From Seriola aureovittata (lineage: Eukaryota; Chordata; Actinopteri; Carangiformes; Carangidae), in assembly GCF_021018895.1 (NCBI RefSeq), contig NC_079375.1, positions 3,186,560 to 3,250,559 on the forward strand: a stretch of 64,000 nucleotides of DNA, given 5' to 3'. The notes under the pieces are model-generated. The model ran no database searches. It had not been told where the DNA came from and worked only from the letters and a program-made list of their open reading frames with translations. The position numbers and the translations under genes were made by a program. Shown here in pieces: positions 24,528-36,400 of the stretch. Each line of letters begins with the position of its first letter. Within the stretch, counting starts at the first letter, position 1.

Positions 24528-25637
24528 AGATTTCAACAAGTTTGAGCTCTGATCTAAACAACATGTGCCTCTGCAGTGAACGGGGCCTGTCAGCTCTTGC
24601 ACTTCACCACATGTTGGTTCCACCCATCTTCAAACTGTAGATCTGAAGGGGAGGGAACAAGGAAAGTTATGGACAGAGTGGAGCTCACTGTGTTTGAGAG
24701 CAGGAAGAAGGGGAAGGTCCATGATATTTCTTTGCTTCTGTATAGTTTTTCTTCAAGAAAACATGGTTTGTACATTAGAGATTTCTACTATGAACACACC
24801 CCTGGAGACACAAAAATCTAACATGATTGCAAATGTTTTTGTCTCTTAGTTTGTTGCTAATTTAATGACTTATAGAAACCAAATGGAAATACAAAAGTAT
24901 TGTTAGTTATCAACTACTTTTTAGTGTGTTTACATCTTTGAAATTCATGTGGACAGTTTCATCAGTGATTTTAATCATTTATGTTAAGAGTTTTTAAAAA
25001 GAGAAAGCACCTAAATTGCCCATTTCACTCTTTGCTTTGAGCTGCTCTCGTGTCAGGACTCAAACACACTGAGCCAAATGCAGGTTTTACATAAGAACAG
25101 AGTTGTGTGAGGGGTCATGAGCCAGTTTTAAATGTGTTACCCAATGTTGAACTGGTAGTGTGTGGTGGTAGTGTGAGTTTTACTTTTAAATGTAAATTGT
25201 TCTAAATGTAGCACCACGTCAAGGAGAAAATATTAAGTTTTACAATGATGGTTTAGAAGTATTATCAATAATACATACCATAAGTATCAAAAGTAAAAGT
25301 AGTCTTTAGGTGGCAAAATGTTAGATTGGATTAGTGTAAAAATACTTGATATTAAGGACTGTATGAAGGGATGCTGATTTCCACACTTGGGGGGATGTTG
25401 CCAGGTTGAGGGCGTGCCAACACAGATTATCACCGTGGTTCAACAGTGACCGCACAGGGAAAGGAGGGATTTAGAGAGAAGAGTTCATCTACTGCAGCTT
25501 CTTTTCTATGACCAGTTTTTACTAGTTAATGTTTTCTTTTTTACTTTGGTGTCATCTGGTGGTAGGATGGTGAATGACACTGTAAAATAATAAGGCAGAG
25601 ACATTATCATACCATATCAGTATATCCAGAAGGCTGT

Positions 25638-25900
25638 AATGCAGTAGCTGTGTCCACAGGGAATAGTGACCTGATCCTTCAGTAGAGCCAGACAGACGGA
25701 ACAAGAGATGATTTCCTGGTTCAGCTGAACTCCTTTCTGTGCCATTTTACCTCTCTGTAGCATTGACTGTGATAGTTTCTCTTTCTTAGATCTGAAACTG
25801 CTTTCAGCTCTGCATCTAAACATTTTACAGTGAATGCGGCCTGTCAATTCTTGCACTTTACCAGCCATCTTCAAACTGTAGATCTGAAGGGGACGGCTAT
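25638..25900 (-). pseudogene. TRIM array copy 4, 5' fragment only
   Basis: ATG at 25745 begins MAQKGVQLNQEIISCSVCL and continues to CGHSYCI, that is the first half of the RING, before homology stops near 25638. The upstream leader and part of the conserved 93-bp block are also present. The RING lacks its last zinc ligands and there is no B-box, coiled coil or SPRY, so no functional TRIM can be made. It is a truncated duplication at the upstream edge of the array. Confidence 0.88.
25774..25787 (-). promoter_or_regulatory. ISRE-like motif, TRIM fragment copy 4
   Basis: The plus strand reads AGTTTCTCTTTCTT, a full match to AGTTTCNNTTTCNY. It ends 29 bp upstream of the fragment's ATG at 25745. 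It differs from the other copies only in the two free positions. Confidence 0.5.
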
Positions 25901-25984
25901 ACATCTTACATTATTAATGTATCCAAGGTAAAAGGGAATCTCTAAAGCACCAGTTGCCAACCTTTTCCAACCCATAGCCCACTT

Positions 25985-26172
25985 GAAAATGTTGGCAGCT
26001 CGGGGCGTCAAGTAGCTCAGTTGGATGAGCATCCGCCCCATATGTAGAGGCTACAGTCCTCGCTGCAGTCATTCCCCCTCTCTCTGCCTCCCCATTTCCT
26101 GTCTCTCTCTACTGCACCATCAATAAAGGCACAAAAAGCCAGAGAAAAAAAGAAAAGAAAATGTTGGCAGCT
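25985..26172 (+). mobile_element. tRNA-derived SINE with 16-bp target-site duplication
   Basis: GAAAATGTTGGCAGCT is present at 25985-26000 and again at 26157-26172, perfectly flanking a 156-bp body. The body begins with a tRNA-like head with a pol III A-box (TAGCTCAGTTGG, 26012-26023). It has a decayed B-box region, a pyrimidine-rich body with CCATTTCCTGTCTCTCTC, then CAATAAAGGCACAAAAAGCC and an A-rich tail. This fits a widespread teleost tRNA-SINE family. The perfect duplication indicates a recent LINE-mediated insertion. Confidence 0.92.
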
Positions 26173-26349
26173 GACATCCAACATTTTTAATAACAACTTA
26201 ATTTATATAGCACTTTTCAAAACAGAGTTATAAAGTGTTGTACATACATAAAAACAAAATAAAGCAATAAATGACATGGAGAAGAGAGGCAAAGTGTCAA
26301 TTAGCAAGGCAAGTATAACAAGGAGAATTAAAAACACGTATTTTGAAAC

Positions 26350-26876
26350 AATAAATCAAGTCTTCACTCTAAAACTGAGTAATTGTGGAGACTTTAGGGG
26401 TTTTGTCCCCAAAAGGAGGCAAGTCCCCTTAATGTGCCTGTCCCCACAACATACATGTTCACAACAGCTGCGTTCACAAACACAGTGAGGTCAAATAAAC
26501 ACAACTACAGTCTGTGTAACAGACTGTGTTTCAACTTATAATGTAGTGGAGTAGAAGTATAAAGTTGCATTGACTTAAATTTAATAAATGAAGAAACTCA
26601 AACTCACTGAGGTCAAATAAACACAACTACAGTCTGTGTTACAACATTTTATTGACGCTCTTGAGTTTAATTACATAAAAGTACATTTTGTTAATAATGC
26701 ATTTTGGTTCCGACCCACCGACATCTTTCCGAAGCAGGTTCCAAGGTTCAAATTTGTCACTTTTAGGCAACTGCATGGAAGCCGCCTTGATACAACTGGA
26801 AGGTCAATGAAAAAAAAAGAACCATTTCATCAGTTTTATACATTTTTAAAAAGGTCTTTATTAAGTGAAGCCTGAA
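26350..26876. repeat. segmental duplication, second member (partner 20510-20907)
   Basis: Same orientation and order as the first member. Here the segment with GAGGTCAAATAAACACAACT is present twice (about 26487 and 26611), separated by the TATAATGTAGTGGAGTAGAA block that elsewhere lies in TRIM upstream flanks. Confidence 0.8.
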
Positions 26877-29670
26877 CCTGCCTCAGCTGTTATTCAGAAG
26901 TTGTCTGTGTCTAATACGGTTATTACATGTGAGCTAAAAATGAAGTGCAGCCACTACAAAGTCCTCTCAGGCACTGATAAACAAATACTTCTATTTTCAT
27001 CTTTACACTTATGCTAGTACAAGGCATTACATGATTAATTCAAGAGGATACATTAAACATTGCTGCGTGTCTTTATTATAAAAACAATGTCTTTTCATGT
27101 ACAAGGCATGTTAAAGAAACTCTCCCGTCATTCTTCTCCTTACTTCAGTGAATCCACAAGTGATGCTTGACACAGCTATGTAGGTGTATCTTTAAATAAT
27201 GGTTAAGGTGCAAATGGAAATGCGCCATTTTACTTTCAGTGCCCTAAAAATACATTTTCCTTTGTTTTGAGTGTGATCCTGGATGATCCAATGACATTAG
27301 GAGCAGAGGTCTTCGTGGGTTCACTTGGGTCCTGGTAGCCGAGCCTTAACAGGGACTCGAGTCGGGCCAGATCACTATTGCATAGGGTCTAATCGGATTG
27401 GACAGAATCCTGTTCTATTGCTGCCGGTCTTGTCTCATGACCAAGCGGATTAACGCGGAATATCTCTCATCTTTGATCACATGGTGCGTCATCATCATGG
27501 GAGGAAACATGTTTCTAAAGGCAGAGGGAGAGTGTGAACCATAAAAAACATTTAGGATCGGGTCTAATTTGGACCTGGTCTGACTGTCTCAGGTCTGTTT
27601 GCAGTTTGGACTGTTTTTGGCCAGATGCTAACGGGGGATGTTGCAGATCATGATCAGTGCTTTAGCTACTGGGCCATGATAGGACCCAGGACCCTTGTTC
27701 TTACTCCACAGGTCTGTCTGTTAAGGCAGATAGATCATATCTCACATAACTTAAACTAAACCCCAGGAAATATGACTTAAGCTGGTCGAGTTCAAGGCAT
27801 GAATCCCTCTCTTGTTGTTGGCTATCAAGGCTTTCAGGTCTGTTACCAGCCACAAGGCTTGGTGGCAGCTGAATCCCCCAAACCAGAGAGCGGAACATTT
27901 TACCAGTGCTACCTGTGCTGTGACAACACTTACAGTACAGCAGAGGATTTGATTTTAGTTCAGCAACAGATTTTATTTGTTCATGGCTATAATAGACAGA
28001 TCATATGTGACTCATGTGTGACTTGGCCATATTGTACTTTAATAATATTCCCCACAATACTCAATCAAAGTTTGGTTTTGACTAGTTTGAGGATGATGTG
28101 GATGCAAAGTAATTTTTCTCTTTGTCCTCTGACGACTCACCAATCTACACTGAAATGTGAAATTCAGGAAGCACTGGAAGTAAAATGTTTATGTTTAAAT
28201 ATATTTCTGTCTCAATGATATTTGCATGCATAGTATTTTGACCTGCTGCATGTTGTAATAAAATAAACGTCCCTTGACTAAATAAGTGTTTCATGAAAAA
28301 AAAAAAAAAAATTACATATAAAATTGAAAAAGGAAATAATACAAAAATAAATGTTTCCTACTTTCTAATCTTCATTGTCAACTGTCCAACCAGTAGTATA
28401 GTGTTTTAAGCATTAAAGATGATTTGATTGCCTAGTGATTGTCATTCATCATTGGGGTTGATGTTTGTGGAATTCTGGGTAATGTAGTTAGATGAATCGA
28501 TTCAGCATCAGAGTGAATGTTAGGTGTGTGAGGATTACAATCACAGCAAAAATTCAATTATTCTGGGAAATGTTGTTTTTTTTTTTTTTCTCACTTAGAG
28601 TCAGTTTCAGTTTTGAATACTTTGTCATCGGTCCAGACAGAATTTCAGAACATATTCATTGAAATCACATTATTTTAACCTTCTGTTAAGCATTAATAAG
28701 CAACATAAATGTTTTAGAACAAACTATAATTAAGCTGTAAGTAGATATAAGGACATTTTAAGTGTGTAAACATAACAAATGATCAATTCATGTAAGACAG
28801 TAGTATTTTTTTATTATATTTACTAATTATTTATGATATCAATTACATACAGTGTATTAGTGAAGTATTTATTTTTAAATACATCTTCTTCACTCTCCAT
28901 GACAACTGAGCAAACCCTATCTGCCACAAGGCCTCGAGATGTGGCTGAAAGCTCTGAAAGAATCTAAGCAAGGAGACCTTAAATTTTTATCCAAACTACT
29001 ATTTCCAGGGTCAAGAGTGAATCTTCAAGCTCCACATGACTGCATGAGCTTTAAACCCTGTCTGATGATGTGTTAATGTGTATAAGCCGTTAACAAACAG
29101 GCTGTGCTGTACTGGTTTTAATCACTCATTTACTGTTAATACAACAGATGCTCAGGGTAGTTATAAACACTTAAAATGCCCTTATTTGCTTATAGCTATG
29201 TTATAGTGTTATACTGTTATAAACCATTTATTAACTGTCTATATGCTGCTTATAAATGCTAAATTGACATCACCAATCAAATATGTTTAAAAAGTCAAAT
29301 GTGACCACACCAATTGATTGAAACCAAGAGCAGGATCTTAGTCCTCAACCCATCAACAACCTTTAATGCCGGGGTCAGACCACACAATACTTTTGTTTTG
29401 TGAAGTTCACTGTATAACTAGGTGATAGTAGAATTATTTATTTGGCATAAACAACTACAGGTCGTAGCTCATCGTCGCTCTCACCTTCTGTGATGTACAT
29501 AAAGTAGGTGATATTTTTCATCCTACAAGCCTTTCTGCAACAAAGAGATAAGAAAACTTATTAGAATCTATTAAACACATCTGCAGAATGGGAGGACTTG
29601 CACATTTTTCTAGTTCTAAAAACCTGCCCCACATCTGTGAACTGACCCTTTACCTGAACCAACCAACATG
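26877..29670. other. intergenic, TRIM array to retreg1
   Basis: No gene was recognised. The longest reading at about 27799-28218 shows no domain or conserved peptide. An A-run lies at about 28295-28311. A possible reversed poly(A) signal for retreg1 (TTTATT) is at about 29436-29441. Confidence 0.45.
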
Positions 29671-30136
29671 TTAAAGCTCCATATAGTCTAAAGGTAGATG
29701 TGCCTCTGTTGTTTGATTATAGATCAGGTCTAGGTTCTATATTAATACTGTGAAAGTATCAAAGCCTCAGTCCACAGAGAAATGCACACAGCCTGTATTC
29801 AGAAACTGAGCCTTGAAACCAGCCGTCAGGACTTCTGGAACTTTGTGATGTCACAACAAAGCAGTCATTGCTCTCAGCCACACCCCAAGTCCCGCCCACC
29901 TCGACCCACCATCCAACCTTGCAGGATTTACTTTCAGCCAGACAGAGGAGAAGTTCTGAACCTCTCTTCTGATTGGCTCACCGACCTGTTGTTACTAGAA
30001 CTACAGAGAGAAGCCTGAGAGTGGAGATGTAAAAGTACATTGAGATGGTTTTTGGTTCTTAAAACAACAAATATATTGTCTTATGGCTCAACACTTCAAA
30101 TAAAACACAGGAGAAGAGGAAAATATTGAGCTTTAA
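29671..30136 (+). mobile_element. TTAA-ended miniature element, copy A (complete)
   Basis: Starts TTAA then AGCTCCATAT and ends ATATTGAGCT then TTAA. The flanking tetranucleotide and the 10-bp imperfect terminal inverted repeats fit a piggyBac-type MITE. The interior carries no coding sequence. It lies 323 bp downstream of the retreg1 stop, so it may be inside the 3'UTR. Four other copies occur in this window. Confidence 0.8.
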
Positions 30137-30458
30137 TATAAGACTCTCCACCTGAGCAGTAGGCTAATCTGTAGTCTGTCGGTTCAGGCCTACAGCAGGC
30201 TGATATTGTGTAGTCTGATCTCGGCATTAGTTCGGGATGATTCTGATTAAAGCGACATCACCTTCACCTCTGTATTTCACATACTGATCAGTTTTGAAAC
30301 AATGATGTTAGCGCTACAGGAAAAAGATAAATGGAAACGTTGTTTTTCCTCACAATTCCCCCAACAGTCCTCTGTGGCCAGAACACTCCCATCTCCTCCA
30401 CATGTCCTCTGTAACCTCTTCTTCTCTTCTGTCGACCGGACTTTTCATCAATCAGTGA

Positions 30459-33400
30459 TCAGTGGCGTCTGAGGAGTTTGGTGAAGAATCCAGTTGAGGC
30501 TGACTTGTCGCTCTTGGCCTGTTCCTCCTCTTTGGTCTGGACCTTTTCCTCTCCCAGCCCCAGCTCCCCTTCCAGTTGCTCCAGCTCCGACTGGTCCAGC
30601 AGCTCAAAGTCCTCAACCTCGCTGTCCGACTCCTCGGCCAGCTCCAGCAGCCTGGTGGAATCCCGGAGTCTTGACCGCTCCGGGTCGTTTCTCGGCGCCG
30701 TGAATCCCACCGCTGCTTCTATTCTTTCCTGGATGGCAGCTGTGACCGCGGCGGTGATGAAGTCTCCTGCCATCTGGTTCACCAATTCAAGTGCTCTGTC
30801 GGTGGTTTGGTCTTCGTGAGGAGGAGGTGCATGCTTGGATTTCATTGACTGCTGGGGCTGAGTTGGAGGCAGTGGAAGGCCGAGGCTGAGGTCGTCGTCG
30901 TCGTCCCCATTGGTCGTCCCACCGTTGTCAAGTGAAGGGAATTCTGGGAGGCCACCAGTGAATACTTCTTCTCTGTCGAGGTCTGTGAGGTTGAGGTAAA
31001 AAAGAGTAGCCAAGACATTAACAGGAAGCAAGCACAAAATGTTCACAGTGTGCAAGAAGATTTCTCTAAAGCCCTGCTCCTGGATTCCTCACATGATGAA
31101 CCCTATCACTTTGGTGATCCTCTGACATTTTTGTGAAATACCTCAACATTTACTCAATGACCTGGCACACAATTTGGTGCAAGTATTCATGGTAACAGGA
31201 GGATGAATCCCAATGACTTTGGTGATTCTCTGACTTTTCATGTAGCACCATCATTGGAGCAAACTTTCTATTCATCCAGTACTTTTGTTTTTGACAAAAT
31301 CGCTGCAAAGCTAATGAGTTCACCATCAGCCTTAGCTGTACTTTGTGTTTTGTGCCATTTAGCAAGGATTAGCATGCTAACATGCTAAACTAAGATGGTG
31401 AACATGCTGAACAACATACATGCAACACATAGGGATCACATTGTCACTGTGAGCGTGTTAGCACTCTGACATCAGCCTTTATCTCAAGTCACCACTGCAA
31501 AGCCTGCAGCTAGCATGTCTGCAGACTGTGAATCATGTTAATACATCAAACAAATACCAAAACTGCCTTTTTAAATGCATCAAATTAAGTAACATGTTCA
31601 AATCTGAGTAAAGTAAAACACAAGAAAATGCAACAATAACAATAAATAAGATTCATTTCTTTAAAGGTCCCACATAGTCTAAAGGTAGATGTCCACATGT
31701 TGTTTGATTATAAAGCAGGTCTAGGTTCTATATTAATACTGTGAAAGTATCAAAGCCTCATTCCACAGAGAAATACACACAGCCTGTATTCAGAGTATGA
31801 GCCTTAAGACCAGCCGTCAGGACTTCTGTAACTTTGTGATGTCACAACAAAGCAGTCCCCCTCAGCCATACCCCAAGCCCCGCCCAGCATCCAACCTTGC
31901 AGGATTTGGTTTCTCTTTGCGTGTTTATCTGAAATCTGCTATATTTTCATTGGATCACTCAGAAAACAGTCAGCTAATCAAAAGAAAAAAATTATAAATG
32001 TATGGTAGATTCTCTTTGTATTCTTTACCAAAGAAACTACAGACTGTACATGTGTGACTAAAGAAGTAGCAACACACATTAAACTACAAAACCCCTCACA
32101 GCTGTTCAATCAGATGTCCCTATTGATTTGATAACCGTGTGTCCACCTGTGGGACCCTGCAGAGCAGAGAAACGTACCCTCTGAGTTCTCAGTCTGAGGT
32201 GTGTGTCCCTCTGACAGGTTGAAAGTACCGTTGTCCGTCCACGTCACATCAGACACCTCTGTGTCCGATACAGACATTTCCTTACACACTGTGGAGTCCA
32301 GCTGTGGGCGGGAAACACACAGAGATGTCAGATTTCTAACCTAGGGCAGGCAAAAAGGTTCTACAGTATCTTCTTGTGTGCAAGTTAGTGAACTGGCAAA
32401 GCTGAACAATGTAAGAAATAAAAAATAGCAATAAAAGTGCACGCCAGATCCTTTTTCCAGACTGTGTTAATATGCCCATAAAAATGACCAAACACGAAGA
32501 GAAAGGGGTTTAAATTATTAAATTTATCAATTAATACATCAATTAACAGGAATTCTCACTCTCTATTAATATTTTTCCATCTCATCTTACATTAATGTTT
32601 TTCATTTAACATGTTTTTATGTTGATTTTATGTCTTTTCATGTGAAGCACTTGGTGCATGTAATTTCTTTGTTGTAAAGCACTTGGTGCTACATTTCTTG
32701 TATGAAAGGTGCTATACAAATTTTACAAAGTTTATTATTATTATCATTATTATCACTATATAGAACTACACAATATTTGAATAATTACTTTTCTTTTCTA
32801 GGTGTGTGGCGTTGCAGCGTCTGCCTGTCGCTGGTCTTGTTTATTTTTTTTAGTGTTCCAGGATTTTCCCAGGTTAATACAAAGAGCTTTTGGAAACAGC
32901 AGGTTGACAAATAAATGTTTAGCACACGGTCCACACCTACTGATGAAGGCTGCGAGATGTGGCTAAAAACTCAACAGATTCCCATTAAGTGGACCTTTGC
33001 TTTCTCGTCTCAAGCTGTCTAATCCAAATCAAGTCTTTATTTTTGAGACTTAAATCTGTCTCTGGTCTTAATCTACCTCCCTGCTAATATGATGACTCAC
33101 TTCTCTGCATTTCATACACGTTAATTAAATGATTAAATAAAGGATCCAATCTTGAGACTTTTGAGGGAAGCACAAATGTAATGTGTAACCAGGTGTTTGG
33201 CATTCAGTTTGGCTCAGGTCTTGATGCCGTTGTGGATCATGTGAAGTGAATTTCAATTAGCTTTCGCTGGAGCCAGTCACTCAACAGAGACATAATTAGA
33301 TTGAGAGGAGATTATCAGCCAACCTTGGGAAACATTGAGGAGAGGTCCGACTCGATGCCCTCCTTCTCGGTCTGAGCCTGCATGATTCTCTTCTCTGAGA

Positions 33401-36400
33401 ATGAGGAAAACATGGACGAGACTGAGTTAGTTTTGGAGTCCAATAGTGATACACAAAGTAAAGGAGAAGCTCTAGGTGAATTAAAAAGAAGTAAAAAAGT
33501 AAAAATGTAGGCGTGTGCACACTGTATATACATCTATATTCAGTGCACATTCCTACATCTGATATTTCAAAATAATGAATAATTCAACGCTGCTCTAAAC
33601 ACTCTTTCGCACTTCTTTCTTGCAAGTTTCTCATTTGGAGTAAACTGAGGACAAACTGGGTCGTTAGCGTGAGCGTGAGCCACTAAAAGTGGTCATCAAT
33701 AGTCAAGAGCGCCACCTGGGGAACACTCAACGTCATCAACAGAAAAAAAAACCCCACAGTTTCAACCACACTGACTGACAGTTCTTTATCAAGTTCATAA
33801 CAGAAACAATGAGACCCTTTGCACTAACAATGCAAAAGAAGTAAAAACATGTTGATTAATGTTTAATATATGTCGTATGTAACATTTACCATGGTTCTCT
33901 TTGATTTTCCGAAGAAGCTCCCCGATGCCAAAGTCCAGCTTCTGCAGAACTGGCTCCAGCCACAGACCAACCTCATGGGATGAAATCAGAGGCCACAGGA
34001 AGACGCCCAGCACTGCAGAGAGACGCCAAGGGAGAAAATGAATTATTTGTTTACAGAAACATAATTAAGCTACCATCCATAAAAACACATAACAAGGCCA
34101 TTTTAACTTCATTTGCAGAAACGAGTTGGCTAACCATGTCGGGACACAGTGTGAGATAATAATCATCATATACACTTTTTAAATCCGTCTTCAAAATCCT
34201 CATTAGTTAAGATTATTAGATTAGATAGTCTTTATTGTCCCCAAGGGGCAATTTGGTTTGCAAGAGAGTTCAACAAAACCAATACGCATCAAAAAATTTA
34301 ATAATACAATAAATTAGCACATTAATCCATTTAACATACAGCATAATAAGTTACAGTAAGATGTGAAGCACTAAGAGTCCAGCAGCTTATTGCTTTGATG
34401 TATCTCTTCTCAGCTGATGACACCACAACGATGAAGCTAGACACAATTAACATGAGTATAAGGTTCTTCAGGTAATCAAGGTGACTCACCTAGAATATAC
34501 GAGATAACAATCCCTGGAATGTAGCGTCCTAAGACAGCAAAGAAGGTGCACAAGCTGCAAACCAGCAGGCAAAACTAAAGAGAAAGAAACCAAGAACAAG
34601 GAGAATGACAGTAAAGATTTATACTGATGTAGTCATTTTCTACTCTCAGTTACAGTATACAGGGAGTGTGAGGAAAGGTTCAACATTTTGGAAAATAAAC
34701 TTTGTTGTTTTCACTAAAACCACGAATTCTGACTTCAGCATTTCTTTCTTTGTCTATAGGTTTGCTATTTCCTGCTGCTTCTACTTCATATGCTAAGCTA
34801 AGCTAATCACCTCCTGGCTTCAGTTCCATAAATAACACACAGACATGAGAGTTGTATTGATCTTATTAAGTCACACAAGCATTTTCCTGTAATAGAGAAC
34901 TATTCCTTTAAGATCACATATCCCCCTGGTAATGGCAAATGTCATCATGCAGAACGACCAGTTACTTCATTGTCTGATAAGCTGATGCAGATGAGAAAAT
35001 AGTATAAAACTTTATTTTAAGATTTTCAGAATTGAGAAAAAAATGATGTCACTTTACAGAAATTAACATCAGATAGTTTTCAAAAATGTCAACCTGTAGC
35101 GTTGCATCATTTGACTTTTTCCATCTCTAATAATAAAGTGAATTTAGAGACTCATCAGCTGTCTCCACGGTTTTCTTATAAACTATCAAACTGAAACAAA
35201 ATTCATCTGCTGCATGGATTAAATGATTTCCACTTTCAGAAACAGCCGTTTAGACTACTCCAGCTTCATAATTTCCTGAACCTGCTTCAGAGTGATAAAA
35301 CCAGTTTGTATCTGAGTGGGCAAAATACCTCTAGAAATCCTGACAACCACATGCTTGTCCACTGTAACTCAGTGAACCATTGAGGTTAGTCTGGGGTCGT
35401 CGGCCGTCTCTGCCTCACCTTGCCTGGGTTCTGCTGTTTGAAAGCCGATGTCTCCTGGAGGAAAAGTCTGAGGGAGTCGCTGAGCTGGGGTCCAGTCCCA
35501 GACCGGCTTTCCTGGCCCGAGTCAATGATCTCCCAGCTACAGGGAAATTAAGAAAGAAGCCATGTTAGTCATCTTTAAGATAAGTCGCCTTGACAGTGTA
35601 TAATGACACTGAAAGTCTCTAAAATGATGGAGGACAGGTGGATGGTTGGCCATACAAAGTGTCTGACACAACACACATTGGTTTTGTTTATTGATGAAGC
35701 TGTCATTTAGATCTGCATTAACTGAGTTTTTTTGGCCACTTTGAGGCAGCAGGAACAAGCTGTAAAGGCAACACTGGAACACTGACGTATTATCACCTTG
35801 TAAGTTGATGATCAATCTCCAAAAGAATTCATTCACACTTTGCTTTCTCTTTGTAGTCTCCTCCTGGACTCTGACATCATCTGACCTACAGCTGTTGGCA
35901 CTTCCTGTGGCAACAGTGACTTGACTGACACAATATGCAGTGACTCTGCATTAAAAATAATATCATGAGTTGACTTGACCGATAAAGGGATTGCAGGGGT
36001 TTATTTGGAGGATTAGAATTCTACTTGGTTGAAGGTCATTGATAAAATTTAGTCCAAGAAAAAAAGGCCAGTTCAGTGCAAATGTCATCGTCTAAATTAA
36101 GAAGCCCACAATAAAACTTGAAAGATGACTTAACAGACAGGTGGCAGATGGGATGTGAAAGTGCTTTCCATGCTGTGGTACTGCGGGGAATTCTGGGCCA
36201 CCTGGTGATGTATGACACTCTCACCCTTCCTTAAAATCATCTCCCGTTTAAGCTCTACTATCAGCCCTCGTGCTCACTTCACATAAAACAGCTATTAAAA
36301 GGCACACACATGGCTCATGTGTAGGTAATGTGCGATAAATAGATGAGGGTGCGAGGCAGTCAAAGTCCCACTTCCTCTCTTAGCCACTCTCCACTACCTT

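Noticed and set aside
24486..24623. N-terminal extension of TRIM copy 3 (and a similar 12-codon one in copy 1)
   Set aside because: The upstream frame is open but begins at GTG, not ATG. It covers the conserved leader and ISRE-like site and is not maintained in copy 2, so it is not coding.
26001..26080. A functional tRNA gene at the A-box near 26012
   Set aside because: The B-box and cloverleaf arms are decayed, and target duplications plus an A-rich tail show it is a SINE.
27799..28218. A 139-residue ORF between the TRIM array and retreg1
   Set aside because: No domain, no conserved peptide and no splice context; it looks like chance.
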